Positions 1 to 13,215 of a stretch of 60,000 bases of DNA are shown here, piece by piece; position 1 is the first letter of the stretch, and each line of letters opens with the position of its first letter. The stretch comes from Membranipora membranacea (lineage: Eukaryota; Bryozoa; Gymnolaemata; Cheilostomatida; Membraniporidae), in NCBI GenBank assembly GCA_914767715.1, contig OU612072.1, positions 12,774,001 to 12,834,000 on the forward strand, read 5' to 3'. The position numbers were made by a program, and so were the translations under genes. The notes under the pieces were generated by a model. That model saw only the letters and a list, made by a program, of their open reading frames with translations. It made no database searches and was not told the DNA's origin.

Positions 1-1147
1 GGATAATTTCAATTATAGTAATAAACGCTCTGATACCTGGCATGTCACTATTTAGTCTTCTTTATATATATTTAATATTTGGACAAGGGCAAGTTTCGCT
101 TTTGTGATTAATCTAAAAGTTTTAGTGCAATAAAGAGAAATTTTCACTGCATTTATGGTAATAAGTTAAGGATAGAAAACTAGCAAAAAAAAAGCCCATT
201 TGACCATTTCTGATAGCCATGTTACTCTCATAGCAGTCTTAACTGATTTCTCAAGTTGAGATTGCTATCTAGCAAAATGTAACATTGATTGATGGGACAC
301 GGTTATTGAAGACAATTTCAATTGAAAATTTTAGGGTATTTAGGTCCCCTTGTCTTAACCACTGTTTATCTTTGAGATTAATTCTGACACTTCTCGCTTG
401 TGGCTGAGCACAACTCCCAATATATGAAATGACATGCGATGTAGTTTTCGATGTCATTTGTAAGGATGCCGCCCCAGCAATCATCTTCATTTGTCGGGGA
501 AAGTAAAAAAAAAATGATCTGCTTTTATTTCATCACAGTTTCTCACACTAATAAGTGGTCATCTTTTACCTGCATACAGAGTTGCAGAGAGTCCAAATGT
601 TTACCTAAGACTGAAATTAATCATCTCAGCTGTTATGACTTTTACTCGTGGCATCAAAAGATATTTCAACAATTTATTGCATGCGGGTTGTGAAAAGCAT
701 CGGCCGGTCTTACTTTAGCGCCTGTGGCATACAAATAGGGTAGTTCTTTTGGACATTATGTTGCAGTGTCATAAAGTGGCAAGGCTTGTGCACATTCCAC
801 ATTTATTCCCTAAGAGGGGTTACCCACAAAATTCCAGTTACAGTCTGCGTGTCAATGGTTTGAAACTTTGATATCAACATAGAGAGTAGTAATGGATTAT
901 TTACCCAGAATTATATCATGATATGTTTAATAGCTATATCAGTGATACAATCATTGGTTTGATTATTTCATTCTTCAAATCCAAAGACCAGCCAATATCA
1001 GCATTGTTCATTTTTGGAATAATATGTCACATAAACATATATGCGAAGTGGTTAGTTTTGATCATACTTTGTTTTCATAGAATGGACTGAAAAAAAAACT
1101 GCTCTGACATTGTTTTTAGTAAAACCTATACTAGCAATATTTAACAA
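1..1147. other. Non-coding flank upstream of the LINE
   Basis: No convincing coding exon is seen; the two short open frames near 269-693 have no recognisable domain. The 5' untranslated region of the LINE probably starts in this stretch, but no boundary or target-site duplication was found. Confidence 0.5.
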
Positions 1148-3292
1148 ATGATAAAACATTTTCACCGAACGCGGAAAAAGAATAGCAATGACTTAGACTC
1201 GGATAGTACTGCATCTTCCTCTGAACCTACACTGGTTTTCACAATGAAGCCTAATTCAACTGAGGAACATGTCAACCAAGTGCCATATTATCTGGACAAG
1301 ATAAATGCCATTCAGAAGAAGCTGGATAGTACCTTTAACCAAACATCAACTATAGAAGTTAAGGGCACTACCAAAAACCCGCAGATAGTGATTGTATGTA
1401 ACACCGCTGCATTCGAGTGGATCAAAACTTCACTAGCAAACTTTCTCAAAACTAAAGATATTGAAGGTGTGTGTTCTAAGTTAACTGTTGATAAAAGTGG
1501 AGCATGTATAAGTGTTTCGAAAAAGCTAAAAAAAAAGGAAAAAAAAGTTTATACTATCAACTTTTTTAATACGACATCCACTATTTTGGTGAACGGAAAT
1601 TCAGATATTAACTATTTCATGGCTCACTACGAGGAACTAATGTCTAAGATGCCTCATCACGTTGTTGATGCTGCTAACCAGGATTATCAATCAATCTGCC
1701 ACACAGCTCTGGCTAGTGTAAAAAACTATGAAAGAGATAGCTTCTCAGACGAAAGTAATATGGATACATCAATCAATAGTCCATCTTTCACACATAGCAG
1801 AGATGAAGCTACTGAGCCATCGCTCCCAACTCACCCTGTCCCATCAACTTCATCAAATATTGAAAGTGAGTCATCAAAGGGTTTGCCTTCCCATCCCACC
1901 ACCCCTTCCCAACAGAGCCCAGTCAAAAACCAGAGCCCAATCAACAATACGGCCAGTCCTATATCACCCATCCCCAACACCTCATCTCCTCTTATCCAGT
2001 CTGACATAGATATCACTCATGTTCGAACCGCTATAACAAATTCCTCTCCCATCAACCAACAGCTTAAATTTGCAACCTTTAACAGGAGACAAGCTGAGAC
2101 AGGAATTCATGACCAACTCACTCCACCAAAGAAATCAAGAGAAAAATCAAGATCAAGATCAAGATCTCCTCTCAATAAATCGATCCCTCCACCAATCTCT
2201 GACGCAAGTTCTTACCCACCAATTTCTTCACCACCTACCAAAATCCCAGACTGCAGTCTAGATATGTGCAAGGCTTTGAACAAGTCACTGCAATCAAGAA
2301 TTCAAGAACTGGAAGAGGTAGTCAATAACCAGGCCAAGATCATCCAACAAATGCAGGAGAGCAGAAACATCGGACCATTAACCAATGACACATTACGTGC
2401 TCACCTGAGCCATTTCTCAGAAACTATGGAGCAGAAATTTAACCATCAACTGTTCTGTGTAAAACAACAACTGGAATCTTCCATCAACCAGAAATTTGGA
2501 ACGTATGCAGAGGTTGTTGGAAAAACACAAAGTCACGACACTGGTGCACATGTTTCCCCCTTCATACCAACACCACACACTTCCACTCAACAAAACCAGG
2601 CAAACCCTTTATCCCGACCACTATCCTTCCAATCCCACGGCCGGCCTTCCCATTCACCACACCATAGTGGATCACCAAACAATAATACCCTTCACAGCAG
2701 AAAGTCAAAACTCAAATCATCCAGTAAGGACCAACACAGCTCAGACCATCCACAGTCAACGCATAGAGAACCATTTGCACCTGAAAGAAACATTATCGTC
2801 AATATTGAGAAAGACTCAGCTTTCCATTTAAATTACAACCAAGATATTACTCGACAAGAGATCTGCAAACATTATGGTCTAGTGATTGTAGAAAAAATAA
2901 CGCCATATAAGTTTAAGTCAGATCATCCAAAACTGGCCATTCAATTTAGAGATACTGCTGCAGCTATAAAAATTGTAACGGAATGGAATTGTCTCCTCTT
3001 TGGTGGATCGACTGCAAGGAGACCACAAGACCCCAAGACTCAGAATTTAAACTGTGCCATGATGTACAATGTCCCTAAAGAAGGCAGTAACAATGATATA
3101 GAGCAAGATATCAAAGCAGTTTATCCGGAGGCCACTATTGAGAGACTCTCAAAAGGTGGTAAGACCTTGCGCACTGTGAAGGTAAAATTCGCATCACAAG
3201 CCGACATGAAACACGCTATACACAATGGTATACCACTCAAATCTTTATTCATATATTGCCACCTATCAGAAATTTCAACTCCAAATGTCTAG
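1148..3292 (+). CDS. LINE ORF1 protein (714 aa), presumed RNA-binding chaperone
   Basis: This is an intact 714-residue frame starting at ATG 1148. The N-terminal region contains a motif around residues 134-151 (TINFFNTTSTILVNG) that I recall from ORF1 proteins of invertebrate LINEs. Residues about 200-350 are low-complexity Ser/Pro/Thr-rich with an Arg-Ser tract near 330-345. A probable coiled coil lies at about 371-406 (LQSRIQELEEVVNNQAKIIQ), as expected for ORF1 trimerisation. Residues about 548-714 form a compact C-terminal domain that could be RRM-like. No CCHC knuckle is visible. The product would package LINE RNA into a ribonucleoprotein. ORF1 stops 17 bases before the ORF2 ATG and in another frame, so ORF2 would need reinitiation or internal initiation. 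Confidence 0.85.
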   Translation: MIKHFHRTRKKNSNDLDSDSTASSSEPTLVFTMKPNSTEEHVNQVPYYLDKINAIQKKLDSTFNQTSTIEVKGTTKNPQIVIVCNTAAFEWIKTSLANFLKTKDIEGVCSKLTVDKSGACISVSKKLKKKEKKVYTINFFNTTSTILVNGNSDINYFMAHYEELMSKMPHHVVDAANQDYQSICHTALASVKNYERDSFSDESNMDTSINSPSFTHSRDEATEPSLPTHPVPSTSSNIESESSKGLPSHPTTPSQQSPVKNQSPINNTASPISPIPNTSSPLIQSDIDITHVRTAITNSSPINQQLKFATFNRRQAETGIHDQLTPPKKSREKSRSRSRSPLNKSIPPPISDASSYPPISSPPTKIPDCSLDMCKALNKSLQSRIQELEEVVNNQAKIIQQMQESRNIGPLTNDTLRAHLSHFSETMEQKFNHQLFCVKQQLESSINQKFGTYAEVVGKTQSHDTGAHVSPFIPTPHTSTQQNQANPLSRPLSFQSHGRPSHSPHHSGSPNNNTLHSRKSKLKSSSKDQHSSDHPQSTHREPFAPERNIIVNIEKDSAFHLNYNQDITRQEICKHYGLVIVEKITPYKFKSDHPKLAIQFRDTAAAIKIVTEWNCLLFGGSTARRPQDPKTQNLNCAMMYNVPKEGSNNDIEQDIKAVYPEATIERLSKGGKTLRTVKVKFASQADMKHAIHNGIPLKSLFIYCHLSEISTPNV

Positions 3293-3309
3293 TTATTTTT
3301 ACTCAAGGC

Positions 3310-6053
3310 ATGAAAATAGCTCATCTAAATATTAGAGGGCTTACAAGCAAAATTGATGAAGTTAAAAAGATCTTACATGAAAATGATCTTGATATTTTTT
3401 GTTTATCTGAGACTTTTCTAAATGAGTCTAAATCAAATAGTTTTTTCCATATATTGAACTATAATATTGTAAGACAGGATAGAAATACTGGTCAAGGAGG
3501 GGGTTTGCTATGCTACATACGTGTTGGTATTTCATTCCAAGAGATCAATGTTGCAAACCATTCAATGCCTGAGTCAATTACTTTTGAAATCTCCCAAACC
3601 CACTCACAATCTTTTTTAACATGCTTCGTTTATCGCCCACCTAGCGCACTTGTTGATTGGAACCATGTCTTCACTCATTACATCGAGAACATTGTATCAA
3701 TTTGCAGGGAAGTAATCATTTTGGGTGATTTTAATGTTGACCTCGGTCATAACAGCACATTGGTCAGGTGGTTTAGAAATGTCATAAATCCACTTGGACT
3801 TCCACAACTAATAAAGGATTTTACAAGAATCGCAGAAAATTCTGAATCTATCATTGATCACATATACACTAACCAACCAGCCAATGTTCGTTCTAGCTTA
3901 GTTCTGAAATACTCTTTAAGTGATCATTTTTTGGTTATGGCAATACGAAAAAAGGGTGTTGTAAAATCAGAGAAAAGAATTAAGATAAATTTCAACGATT
4001 ATAGCAAATTTACCGATGAAAATATACACAAATATTTCAGCAATGTTGACTGGCACCAATCTCTATGTTACAGCAACATCAACCATGTCATAGAGAATTT
4101 CAATGAAACTTTCTTAAATTTAACATCAAAACTTATAAAACGGAGGACTCGCTATGTCAAATCTGAGGTCCTTCCTATGTGGATTGATGATGAAGTGCGT
4201 GATCATATGAGACTAAGAGATCAGTATAAATCTCAAAATTTATGGGATTTTTATAAAACTGAAAGAAACTTAGTGACCAACATGATAAAAAGAAAAAAGA
4301 AGAAGTATATGACAAAACTGGTAGAAAATTCCAAAGGCCATAATACCAAATCATTGTGGAATGCGCTAAATATCGGAAACAAAACTAAAACCTACATTGA
4401 CAATGCTGCTGATATTTCTAGCAGTAATTTGAACGAGCATTTTACATCTATCGCTGCGAAGCTATCAAAAGATTTTTCTTTGATTTCGGATTTTTCTAGT
4501 ACTTTACCAAATTACCACCACAAAGGTTTGAAACAATTTCCAAAATTCACAACAGTCTCATTGCATAAGCTTCTAAAATCAATACCCATAAGCAAAAGCA
4601 CTGGTCCTGACCAGATTTCAGTTCGGATGTTAAACAGAACATTTCCCTACATAGGTCCAGTGCTCACAGATATTTTCAATAGCATTTTAGATGAAGGAGT
4701 ATTCCCAAAAGTCTGGAAAATTGCTCGCGTAACCCCTATTTTTAAGTCAGGGTCAAAAGATGACCCAGGAAATTATAGACCTATATCAGTTTTACCCGTT
4801 CTTTCAAAGATATTTGAAAAACATTAAAATATTAATATTCAGATATTTTTGAATGAAAACCATCTAATATCTTCATCGCAGTCCGGTTTTCGCACTGCAC
4901 ATTCATGCAGCGACGCGGTTCACAAAATTATTTCTGACTATTCTTCTGAGAAACTCAAACAAAGGAAGAGTATTTTTCTGTTTATTGATTTCTGCAAGGC
5001 ATTTGATTGTGTTGATCACCAAATATTAAAAAATAAACTACAGAACTTTAATTTTGAGAACAAGGCATTTTTGTTGCTATCATCATTTCTACAGGACAGG
5101 TCTCAGTATGTTCATTTTGATGGTGCAGTGTCATCAATACTTGACATCAATATTGGGGTTCCGCAAGGTTCAATACTGGCACCAACTTTATTTCAGATTT
5201 ATATAAATGACCTACTAAATCTACCTCTCTCCTTGAACCCTTATGCATATGCTGATGACACTGTTTTTGTAGCAAGCCATTCTGTTCCCTCTACATTAGT
5301 TCAAATTTGTAATCGAGATTTGGTTTCAATCAACAAGTGGTGCAAAAATAATCACATGACAATAAATTATAAAAAATCACACTTTTTAAGTTCTTTTGGA
5401 GAGGATTCATCATTAAATTTAAAAATTGACAATAACCAAATATTTCAAAGGCATGAAACTGAACTTCTTGGCTTTAAGATATCTGACTCATTTTCATTGA
5501 ATGGCCATTGTGAGACTGTTTTGGATAAGGTTTCAAAAATACAAACTTACTTAAGCTATGCAGACCCTACTTGACCACGCATTCTGCTAGACAATTTTAT
5601 TTTCAATTTATTCACTGTTATCTCATTTATGGTATCCATATATATTACAACTTATGTGCATCAAATATCACAAACCCAATTTTCACTCAGCAAAAAAGAG
5701 CCTTGAGAATTGTGGCCAATGTTCAACATATACCTTTTTATTTGTCACCTACTAATGACCTATGTACATCACTTAAAATTTTACCCCTTCCAATACTGAG
5801 CAATTATTTTACTTGCATTACGGGATTTAAGGCTCTGAATAATTTATCACCTCCATACATCTCTGATTTTTTTGTTACCACACCACACCGATTTCCAAGA
5901 AGAGATACACACTTACTTAAACCTCCATTAGACAACTTAAACCACAAAATAGCAACAAACTTTAATATTTTACCCTCTTCATTGAGAAGCACTCTTACTT
6001 TGAATATGTTTAAGAAAAGGCTAATGCAACATTTTTTCAGTTTATTGGCATAG
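3310..6053 (+). pseudogene. LINE ORF2: endonuclease-reverse transcriptase, broken by a stop and a frameshift
   Basis: The start is the ATG at 3310 (MKIAHLNIRGL), the usual beginning of an APE-type endonuclease domain. Endonuclease motifs follow in order: LSETFL, GDFNVDL (about residue 140) and SDHFLVMAI (about residue 204). The reverse transcriptase region starts near residue 430 (GPDQISVRML, NYRPISVLPVLSKIFEK) and contains FIDFCKAFDCVDH (about 557), GVPQGSILAP, and the catalytic YADD at 5248-5259. An in-frame TAA interrupts the frame at 4825-4827; the same frame continues directly after it. Near 5570 the reading moves to another frame, which runs to the stop at 6053 and holds the C-terminal region (QQKRALRIV, LKILPLP). 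The family protein would nick target DNA and prime reverse transcription there. This copy is inactive in cis unless these lesions are assembly errors. Confidence 0.88.
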
Positions 6054-6151
6054 TCTTATATTTTTTGTTGAATCTTTGTTTGCATCATTTTTCTTTTTTG
6101 CCATTTATGTCACATCATGAAAAACATTTGAAATGATGAATTGTTGCTGAC

Positions 6152-6178
6152 AATAAAAGTATATATATATATATATAA
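6152..6178 (+). terminator. LINE 3' end: AATAAA and (TA)n tail
   Basis: AATAAA at 6152-6157 lies about 100 bases after the ORF2 stop and is followed by an alternating TA run. This looks like the 3' terminus of the element. The exact end and the target-site duplication could not be fixed. Confidence 0.55.
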
Positions 6179-6179
6179 T

Positions 6180-9100
6180 TTCATATAATTAAAACACATG
6201 GTCCCATATGTAGAAGATAAATAGATATGGAATAGTTCATGTTGGTAATCATAGCAATGATTATTGATGAATGTCAAAAAAACCAATGCTATTCCGATTT
6301 TCTTCAGTATCGCACTTGTCGTCCTTAAGTATACGATGGTTAGGAATCACTGTCAATCCAACAAAACTTCCTGTTCAGTCTTATTCAGTTATCATTGACA
6401 GATTGTCTCTTCATCATTATAATTTTTATATCATCTTTGTCATCCACAAAAAAAATCGATAATATGAAGTAGTTATTGTTATTGTTCTCAGTTCATTAAA
6501 AGTATTTTCTGAATTTAGTGATTATCTCCCCCTGGCCAAACTTTGAAGTTCATTCTAGGGAAGAGTATTTATCATTGGTAAATTAAACCCACATATAATT
6601 ATGTATTATACCAATATAAACCCAATGAGCCACAACAATATTTAAAAAAATATCATTTCTCAAGGAAATCTACAAAAAACAGTCGTTACTAACAATGTAA
6701 TGTATCGCACACCTTGTTCCAGTAGTCCGATTTCTTCCAAATTTTGGTTATTTACAATAGAGCTGTCCATATATGTCCATTTTTGCATCATTGTAAGTTG
6801 CATGCAAGCAAAATGTAACATGTATATCTACTTTTAAAAAGTATGCCTGATGTATGCTTCTGATTGAGCAATACACCGGAGACCTTAGCCTTTGATAAAC
6901 TCTCTTTGTCTAAAAAAAAAGCCCCTTCTATAACATGCTTTCAATTCAATCGATGTATCAGGTACAATAATCCTATGTCTCAAATGCATCAAGTACAATT
7001 ATAATCTGCAACAGGTAGCCTCAAACTGTTAATACCAAAGATTATAGTTTGTTAATAATACTACATTTTACAAAATATTCTGATCAAGAAATAAATTATC
7101 GATGGTGCTGATTCGGATTCAGTAATTTAGCAGAAAATCTCATCATTGAACATCATGTTGAAAAAAGTCTAAGGCACAATTGCTCTTGATCGGTTTCCCA
7201 TCTTATTTCAATGTTTAATATTTCAACAAGATTTTTTATTGATTTGTAGTTGGGTTGTAATTTCCATGCATATAAAGGTTTTTTCACCTTTGTCAAACAT
7301 CCGTAGAGCGACCAGTAGCGCCTCCTGAGCCAAGCTACTAGAAGTGCATGGCAAGCTAGTGTAACCATGACGTGAATGGTTATTATTATTATTATAATCT
7401 CATATGACACCTGCCTCCACAATATACTGACTCTGTGGGTTCGGAAAGATCTAACTTGTAAATTTGAGATGGATTATTTAGACAACACAAACGGGTATGT
7501 ATCTTGCAATTTAGAAATTATTGCCAAAATAGATTATATTTTATTTGCTTCGATTATATGATGCAGAAAGCGTGCTGACAAAAATGAGGTGGATTTAAAA
7601 GTTGGCGGCATACGTATGAAGGGTCGGTCGCTCAGTGCGCATGCGTCGGAGGTCATGGTTTTGGTTGGCCCCAAGGGCTTTTCAATACGCAGCCATCAGT
7701 TTTCTCTTTTTGATTACAGACTTTGCAAGAAACTGATCTATGAATACTGAATTGCAATCTACCTATTATGATAAAGGGAAGGTTAACAAAATATGTGCAT
7801 ATCTTGGTATTGAGCATAGGGATTCCCAAGTTAAAACTGAGATAGAGGCTGGACAATGTTTAACACAGCGTAATTCATTATGCTAGCAATTTCAATTGTA
7901 AGCAGAGGTTGTACACACAGCATTCATCTTAAAGAGTGTTATCCTGCGTTGCCTTTCATAATATAATTTGTAATTGTGTGGCTAACTAAAATTGTTTTTT
8001 AAAACATGCGCATTAGCTATTGTTTGGTGAAAAGATTAAGTGAACATAATCTCATAATTGTGTTGGTTTGAGTTGTCGCAATGTCTCTCTGTTTAGTCAT
8101 ACAATCATATTATTATGATTTACTATGTAGTGATTGCTGGCATTAGGCTTACAAAACGATAGCTAATAATTAAGGCTAGCACAATATAATGAATGTTATC
8201 ATGGGCCAAGGCCCCTGTAACTCCTTTCTCTCTGTATTGCATCACAGCCGTCAACACAGTGAACAATATCCTCATGACAGTAGATACCATAGTAAATACC
8301 TTTCAAACTGTGATTTATCTGGATTTATCCCAATTAACCATATTGACTTCAAGCTGTTGATTGCATATGGCCAAGGAGCTATTGGTGACTGTATTTGGAA
8401 AATTTCTAACTCAAATTAAGCTGCAAAACAAAATCCCTCATGCCTTCTCTGGTTTTTACCTGATCATAATCAAATATTAACTAGAAACGAAAAGTATTGT
8501 ATATCTGATATAGTATGCCTTCACAATAACAATACTACTACTATTAGGCCAATCTGTTCTTAAATATTTTGTTTGAAAGACAGTAATTTATGTTTGAAAC
8601 AACAAAAATAAACTTCATTAATTTTTAATTGACATTGTTTCCTCGATCAATCCTTGTTTGAAATGCGATAGTCTCAGGCCTTCTTGTGTATTTCTCAGGA
8701 TTAAAATATTTCATAATTGTTTGATGGGTATCCCTGGCTCAACTTTTATTCATATCACTGGATAAGGTCGGTTGATTCAAGTACCAGTAGATGAATTATG
8801 CGACCTCATTTAATCCACCCACCCAAAAACTAAAACCAGTAGTAATGAACTTGGATCGGAAATAGTAAATCAAATATCTATTGCTATCAATTCTATTGCT
8901 ATCTTGCAAGTATAAGGGATTATGGAGAGTAATTTAACCAGATTGACACAATTGATTGTTCGGCTTGGTGCTAGGAGTTCGAAATAATACCTGTGTACAG
9001 GAAGAACTTGTATGCTGGTAAAACTTCTGATATTTGGAGACATTCAATTTTGATCCTAGATTCTTCTTCTAAATAATTCTCTCATTTAAGTTTTTATGTT

Positions 9101-9880
9101 TAGCCGGATACAAGGACGGGATATGATACATTAGGCAAAGTGGGATAACTTCTAATTTATAATAAGTACGACATTGTACGAAAATGAGAATTAACTCTAC
9201 AGCAACTTGAAGCCAAAATACTTTTAATGAACTGAGTTTCTTTGCAAATAAGTGATGGAAGCTGCTAGTTCATATGGCTTAAATAAAGTTTAGCATATAT
9301 AATGTTTTAACTCAGATCCAATTTTGCAGCGAACGCTCAAAGTGGTCTTAGTGTTTTATGCCCAGAAAATTGTCTCAAGGCTGTATTGTATAATCATATC
9401 TTCTGCAATGGTGTGACACAATTTGATAGCTTACATGGTTGACTTTGTTTCGATAATTTATCTGATAAAATACAAACTGATGTAAAACTGTTGATAATAT
9501 TCAAAGGCTTTGATGGGGCCCCATTATCCTTCTGTAAGAAGACCCAGCATTTACACCTCAAGGACCGAACCCACCTTGCTCTACCACTCCAAAATAAAAT
9601 TAAAACAGCCCAGTGGAGAAGGATTTATTGCTAACTCAATGGACACAAACTGGGTATCATCACCCTAATCATAAGAGTCATAACTGCTAACATTGCTCAC
9701 CATTCCAAACACCTTGGGGCAATTCATGTAACCTTGAAAATAAAGTGTACACTCTATTTCATACCAATAGTTTGGAGTTGTTTGCCCATGTACTTTTTAA
9801 CTTTTGTTTATGGCTGCAAAATAAATCTAATTTCTTAAACATTTTACATTTATTCTGCCTTTTTGACCTCTCAATGAGGG
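6180..9880. other. Non-coding DNA, no gene recognised
   Basis: Short open frames occur on both strands, but none has a domain, splice-supported extension or coding-like composition. A short (ATT)n run sits at 7381-7396. Confidence 0.5.
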
Positions 9881-9889
9881 AACTGCATG

Positions 9890-11470
9890 CCAAGGGAAGG
9901 TCAAAATTGATATTGGACGCGCGCTCAATAAAAGAAACTCTCAGCTCCGTTCAGATAGCTGCTTATTGTGGAAAACAGGCTGCACACAAAAGCTATTCCT
10001 CATTTGGTCAGTGTTGTCAGTTTGCAAAAAACTTCAATTTAATTAATTGACTCACCAAGTTCACTAGACATGACATCAGCTTTCATCATTGTTCATTTTT
10101 GATTAACAGAGCCACTCCTATAAATGACTACTTTGAGCTACGTCTACACTAAATTTTTCCTGATTCTGCAACCAGCCAAAAATAACATTGCAATAACAAA
10201 ATATCATGTCAGATACCTTTGACGGACCTTTTCTTGCTCAATGATGAAATCTTTCTTTCATAAATTGTAATTTGATTGCAATTAGTCTTTTTTTCTTTCT
10301 CCTACGCTGAAAAACAATTAATCCTCCCAACACAAGCCTATCGACATTGTCTGTTTTGGTGATTATTATTTCTGTGTTGTAGTTCAAAAGTTATATTGGG
10401 AAATTCTTTCAATAACAAACATCATGCAATGACCTAGTCTGAGCGTCGGCCAGAGTGTTGTTTTTTTCATGTGACATTGTTCAGGTTACCGTACTGCCAA
10501 TTCTCAAATCTTGCATGATTTTGTTTCCGGAAAAATTCACCGCAATCTAACACAATGACAAATGATGCTATGGTAATGAGCATAGTTAGTAGTATGTATG
10601 CATGATCGCCTAACCGAGAAGGAAATTATCAAAGCTTGTAAAAACAAAATTAATATCAAACTGATGCTGGTTATACAGGATTGCAAAACTCCCAACTGGA
10701 TATGAGACAGCTTTGAGACCTACTCTCTAGTGATCAATGTCATGATTGAGCGTGCAAAAAAAACAAAAAACTCTGCAATCCTCAAGGACAGGCAATTAAA
10801 GACAGCAAACTCTTGGCTGCATTCAGATAGATGATATGTTTACTTCAATTTACTCAATTCATTGAACTATTTCTCTACACATACTTATGTCCATCAACAA
10901 CATGTCACCGGCCTTGATCATGATCGATCTTTGATCAACAGGGCCACTCCTATATCAAAATATTTTGAGCTATGTCTACAGCGATTTTAATCTGATTCTG
11001 CAATCATGTTTTGCAGCCAAAAGTGATATTGCGAAATCCCTGCAATAGTAGAAACCAGATACATTCGACAGACTGTTGGCTACTCAATCACAATAAATTT
11101 CAGCAAACAGCATAAATTCCAATTAGATAACAAAAAGGGTAAATTCCCAGTCGGTTATTTCCTACTTCGGGGCTGAAAACAACTTACTGGCATCGTTCAC
11201 TGCACAAGCCTATTTCCTTGTCAGCCTCTGTTATTGTGATCAGTATTCGTGTATTGTTGATTAGAGCTTATATTTGGAAATCCTCCAAATAACAAGCATC
11301 CAACGCAATGACTTACCGCGTTATGGCCTGTGATGCGACCTTCCGTCTGCTTTCCAAATGGTACAAGTTTGTATTAATTTTAGGAAAGGCGAATATTGTA
11401 TCAATATAGCAATATAGCTGAGTATGCAGCATGTATGTTTTATTGGCTAACCGGGAAGGGAATCCAAAAA
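9890..11470 (+). repeat. Diverged direct duplication of about 0.75 kb (two copies)
   Basis: About 9890-10640 and 10740-11470 align collinearly. Shared landmarks in order are: a Lys/Ser-coding-like AAACTC..GC(G)TTCAGATAG stretch, 'GAGCTA(C/T)GTCTACA', 'CTGATTCTGCAA', 'TTATT(A/G)T..GTGTTGT', 'AATAACAA(A/G)CATC', and 'GGCTAACCG(G/A)GAAGG'. A shorter fragment related to the middle part recurs near 15326 (TGTGATCATAATTCATGTGT). No coding capacity is seen; it may be an old transposon remnant or a local tandem duplication. Confidence 0.6.
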
Positions 11471-12764
11471 CTTAGTAAGTAAAAGATTTGCTGCCATATA
11501 TTTAGATAAAATGATTGAAAATATTCTATCTAAAAACATACCCTTTGGAATTTTCTCAGCCAATTCAAACTTACCTCCTTTGTTTAATTGTGTATAATGA
11601 TCTCAAACTAATCACATATCCATGTTTTTTCCACTTATGCTAATGCTTATGCTTACTTGTGACCACCTACTTTGCCGGACAAGATGGACGCTGTCTTTCC
11701 TCTGATTATCACTTTTTTCGGTTATAATGATATTCTGTCATGTCACGTATTAATTGCTTGGCCATTACCTGATAAATCAGCGTCTGGTGTCAGTCCCATG
11801 ATATTACTGACATATGTACGATCATAATACCAATTAAACATCCAAAAATTACATCTAGGGCTATATTCTGGTGTAATGGAGTTAGAGTTTTCAACGGCTC
11901 AGATGGGCACAATATTAAATTTTCATATTCATTTTTACACCTTTTGATGCAATTGACTAATTAGATACGCTATGTGGGCCCACACATTGATGTATGTTTG
12001 TATGGTATTAACACAATTGCAAATGCTGTGAGTGTGCGGCACAGTACAGCTTACATTACATTGCATAACATCCAAAGTGTTTTGTTTACAGAGCAACTGC
12101 TAAACATTAAACAATTATTTGTAAATAAAGCAAGCCTAGTGGCAGACAACAAAATTATATCATAAAGTTAGGTGATCTTATGACCCTATAAGCTATAACA
12201 GCAATCCATCGGCTTGAATTCCACAACAGTTTTTGTCGCTCTGCCAACAAAATGATAGGGGCATCCAAACTCCCACAAACAATATGATTGGACACTAAAT
12301 GATTTTGCCATCAAAGGTTATCTCATGTTTATGCTGTTTGTCAACGCGCCAACAAAGGTAAGGGCAACCAAATTTTGATATTTCTTTGAACTATATTTAA
12401 AATGATAACACCAAGTGATGAATCACACTGTCATAATCTTTTGGGAAGAGCTGTAGACACAAGGTCGACCACTATCAAGTTGCGAGAAATACTTGTAAAG
12501 ACAAGGTGTAAGGTATGTGGAATTTATTTCATTGTAAACCTAATTCTTCCTACCACCTTCACTAAAGATCTGTCTACTCGACATTTATTACAGTCACTGA
12601 TGATGCAAACATGATAATCCCCTGGACCTAGCTTAGATAAACGCATAACCATTTTCCAACAACCTCATGAGTTTATAAGTAGAAACAAAGTTATAACTAG
12701 CGAGCATATATCAAGATAAGGTACAGTGATCACATTGGACCAATGGAAGATCTGTCACGGTAAC
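11471..12764. other. Non-coding DNA
   Basis: No coding exon or structured repeat is recognised. The open frames at 11974 and 12402 are short and featureless. Confidence 0.45.
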
Positions 12765-13148
12765 TTAAAGGGCAACCAAGGTTTCGCAGCAATGCATTAA
12801 TGGGTAGAAATAATGTGCTGGGCAGCATCAGCTTTGTGCATTACGCGATGCAAAACTCAAAGTAGTTGCTGACTCTAAGCTGGGTAACACTTCAGTTTAG
12901 GGGAGGTTCCAAGATTTTGCTCTAATAATTATAGAGCACAGGCTAAATAATAACAGGAACAGGAAACTGCTATGTGGTATTCTCTTTTAGCTGAGTTTGA
13001 GTGCCTGATGGAAGAAATGTTTCACAAGAATTCTGGCTGAATAATCATCCGAATTATATTTTGTCTTTTTCCCCATGCAGAAGGTGCAATCTGCTATTAA
13101 TCGATGGCCATCAATGAGAAGTTGTTTGAAACCTTGGTTGCCCTTTAA
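12765..13148. mobile_element. MITE with perfect terminal inverted repeats and TTAA ends (384 bp)
   Basis: AGGGCAACCAAGGTTTC after TTAA at the left end is matched exactly by its reverse complement before TTAA at the right end. The 21-base ends including TTAA are perfectly inverted. A TTAA target duplication points to the piggyBac or Kolobok type. The element has no ORF, so it is non-autonomous. It ends 67 bases before the ATG of the six-transmembrane gene at 13216, so it lies in the 5' intron or proximal promoter of that gene. Confidence 0.85.
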
Positions 13149-13215
13149 TAAGCTGTGCCTAATCAAGCCAAAATAACCATGACCCGCAATGTTTTATTAT
13201 TGATCTATTTCAGAA

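Larger units (their letters stand above)
1148..6178 (+). mobile_element. CR1/L2-like non-LTR retrotransposon (LINE), nearly full length, inactivated
   Basis: Two consecutive plus-strand ORFs (ORF1 at 1148-3292, ORF2 at 3310-6053) are followed by an AATAAA at 6152 and a (TA)n tail at 6160-6178. ORF2 has an apurinic-type endonuclease followed by a reverse transcriptase with YADD, the layout of the jockey/CR1/L2/Rex group. ORF2 carries one in-frame TAA (4825-4827) and one frameshift (about 5565-5574), so this copy cannot make a full protein. The mild damage suggests fairly recent insertion. The clade is assigned by eye; a reverse-transcriptase tree would settle it. Confidence 0.9.

Noticed and set aside
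1728-2831. Additional frames inside LINE ORF1
   Set aside because: Alternative-frame shadows of a long intact ORF with low-complexity composition.
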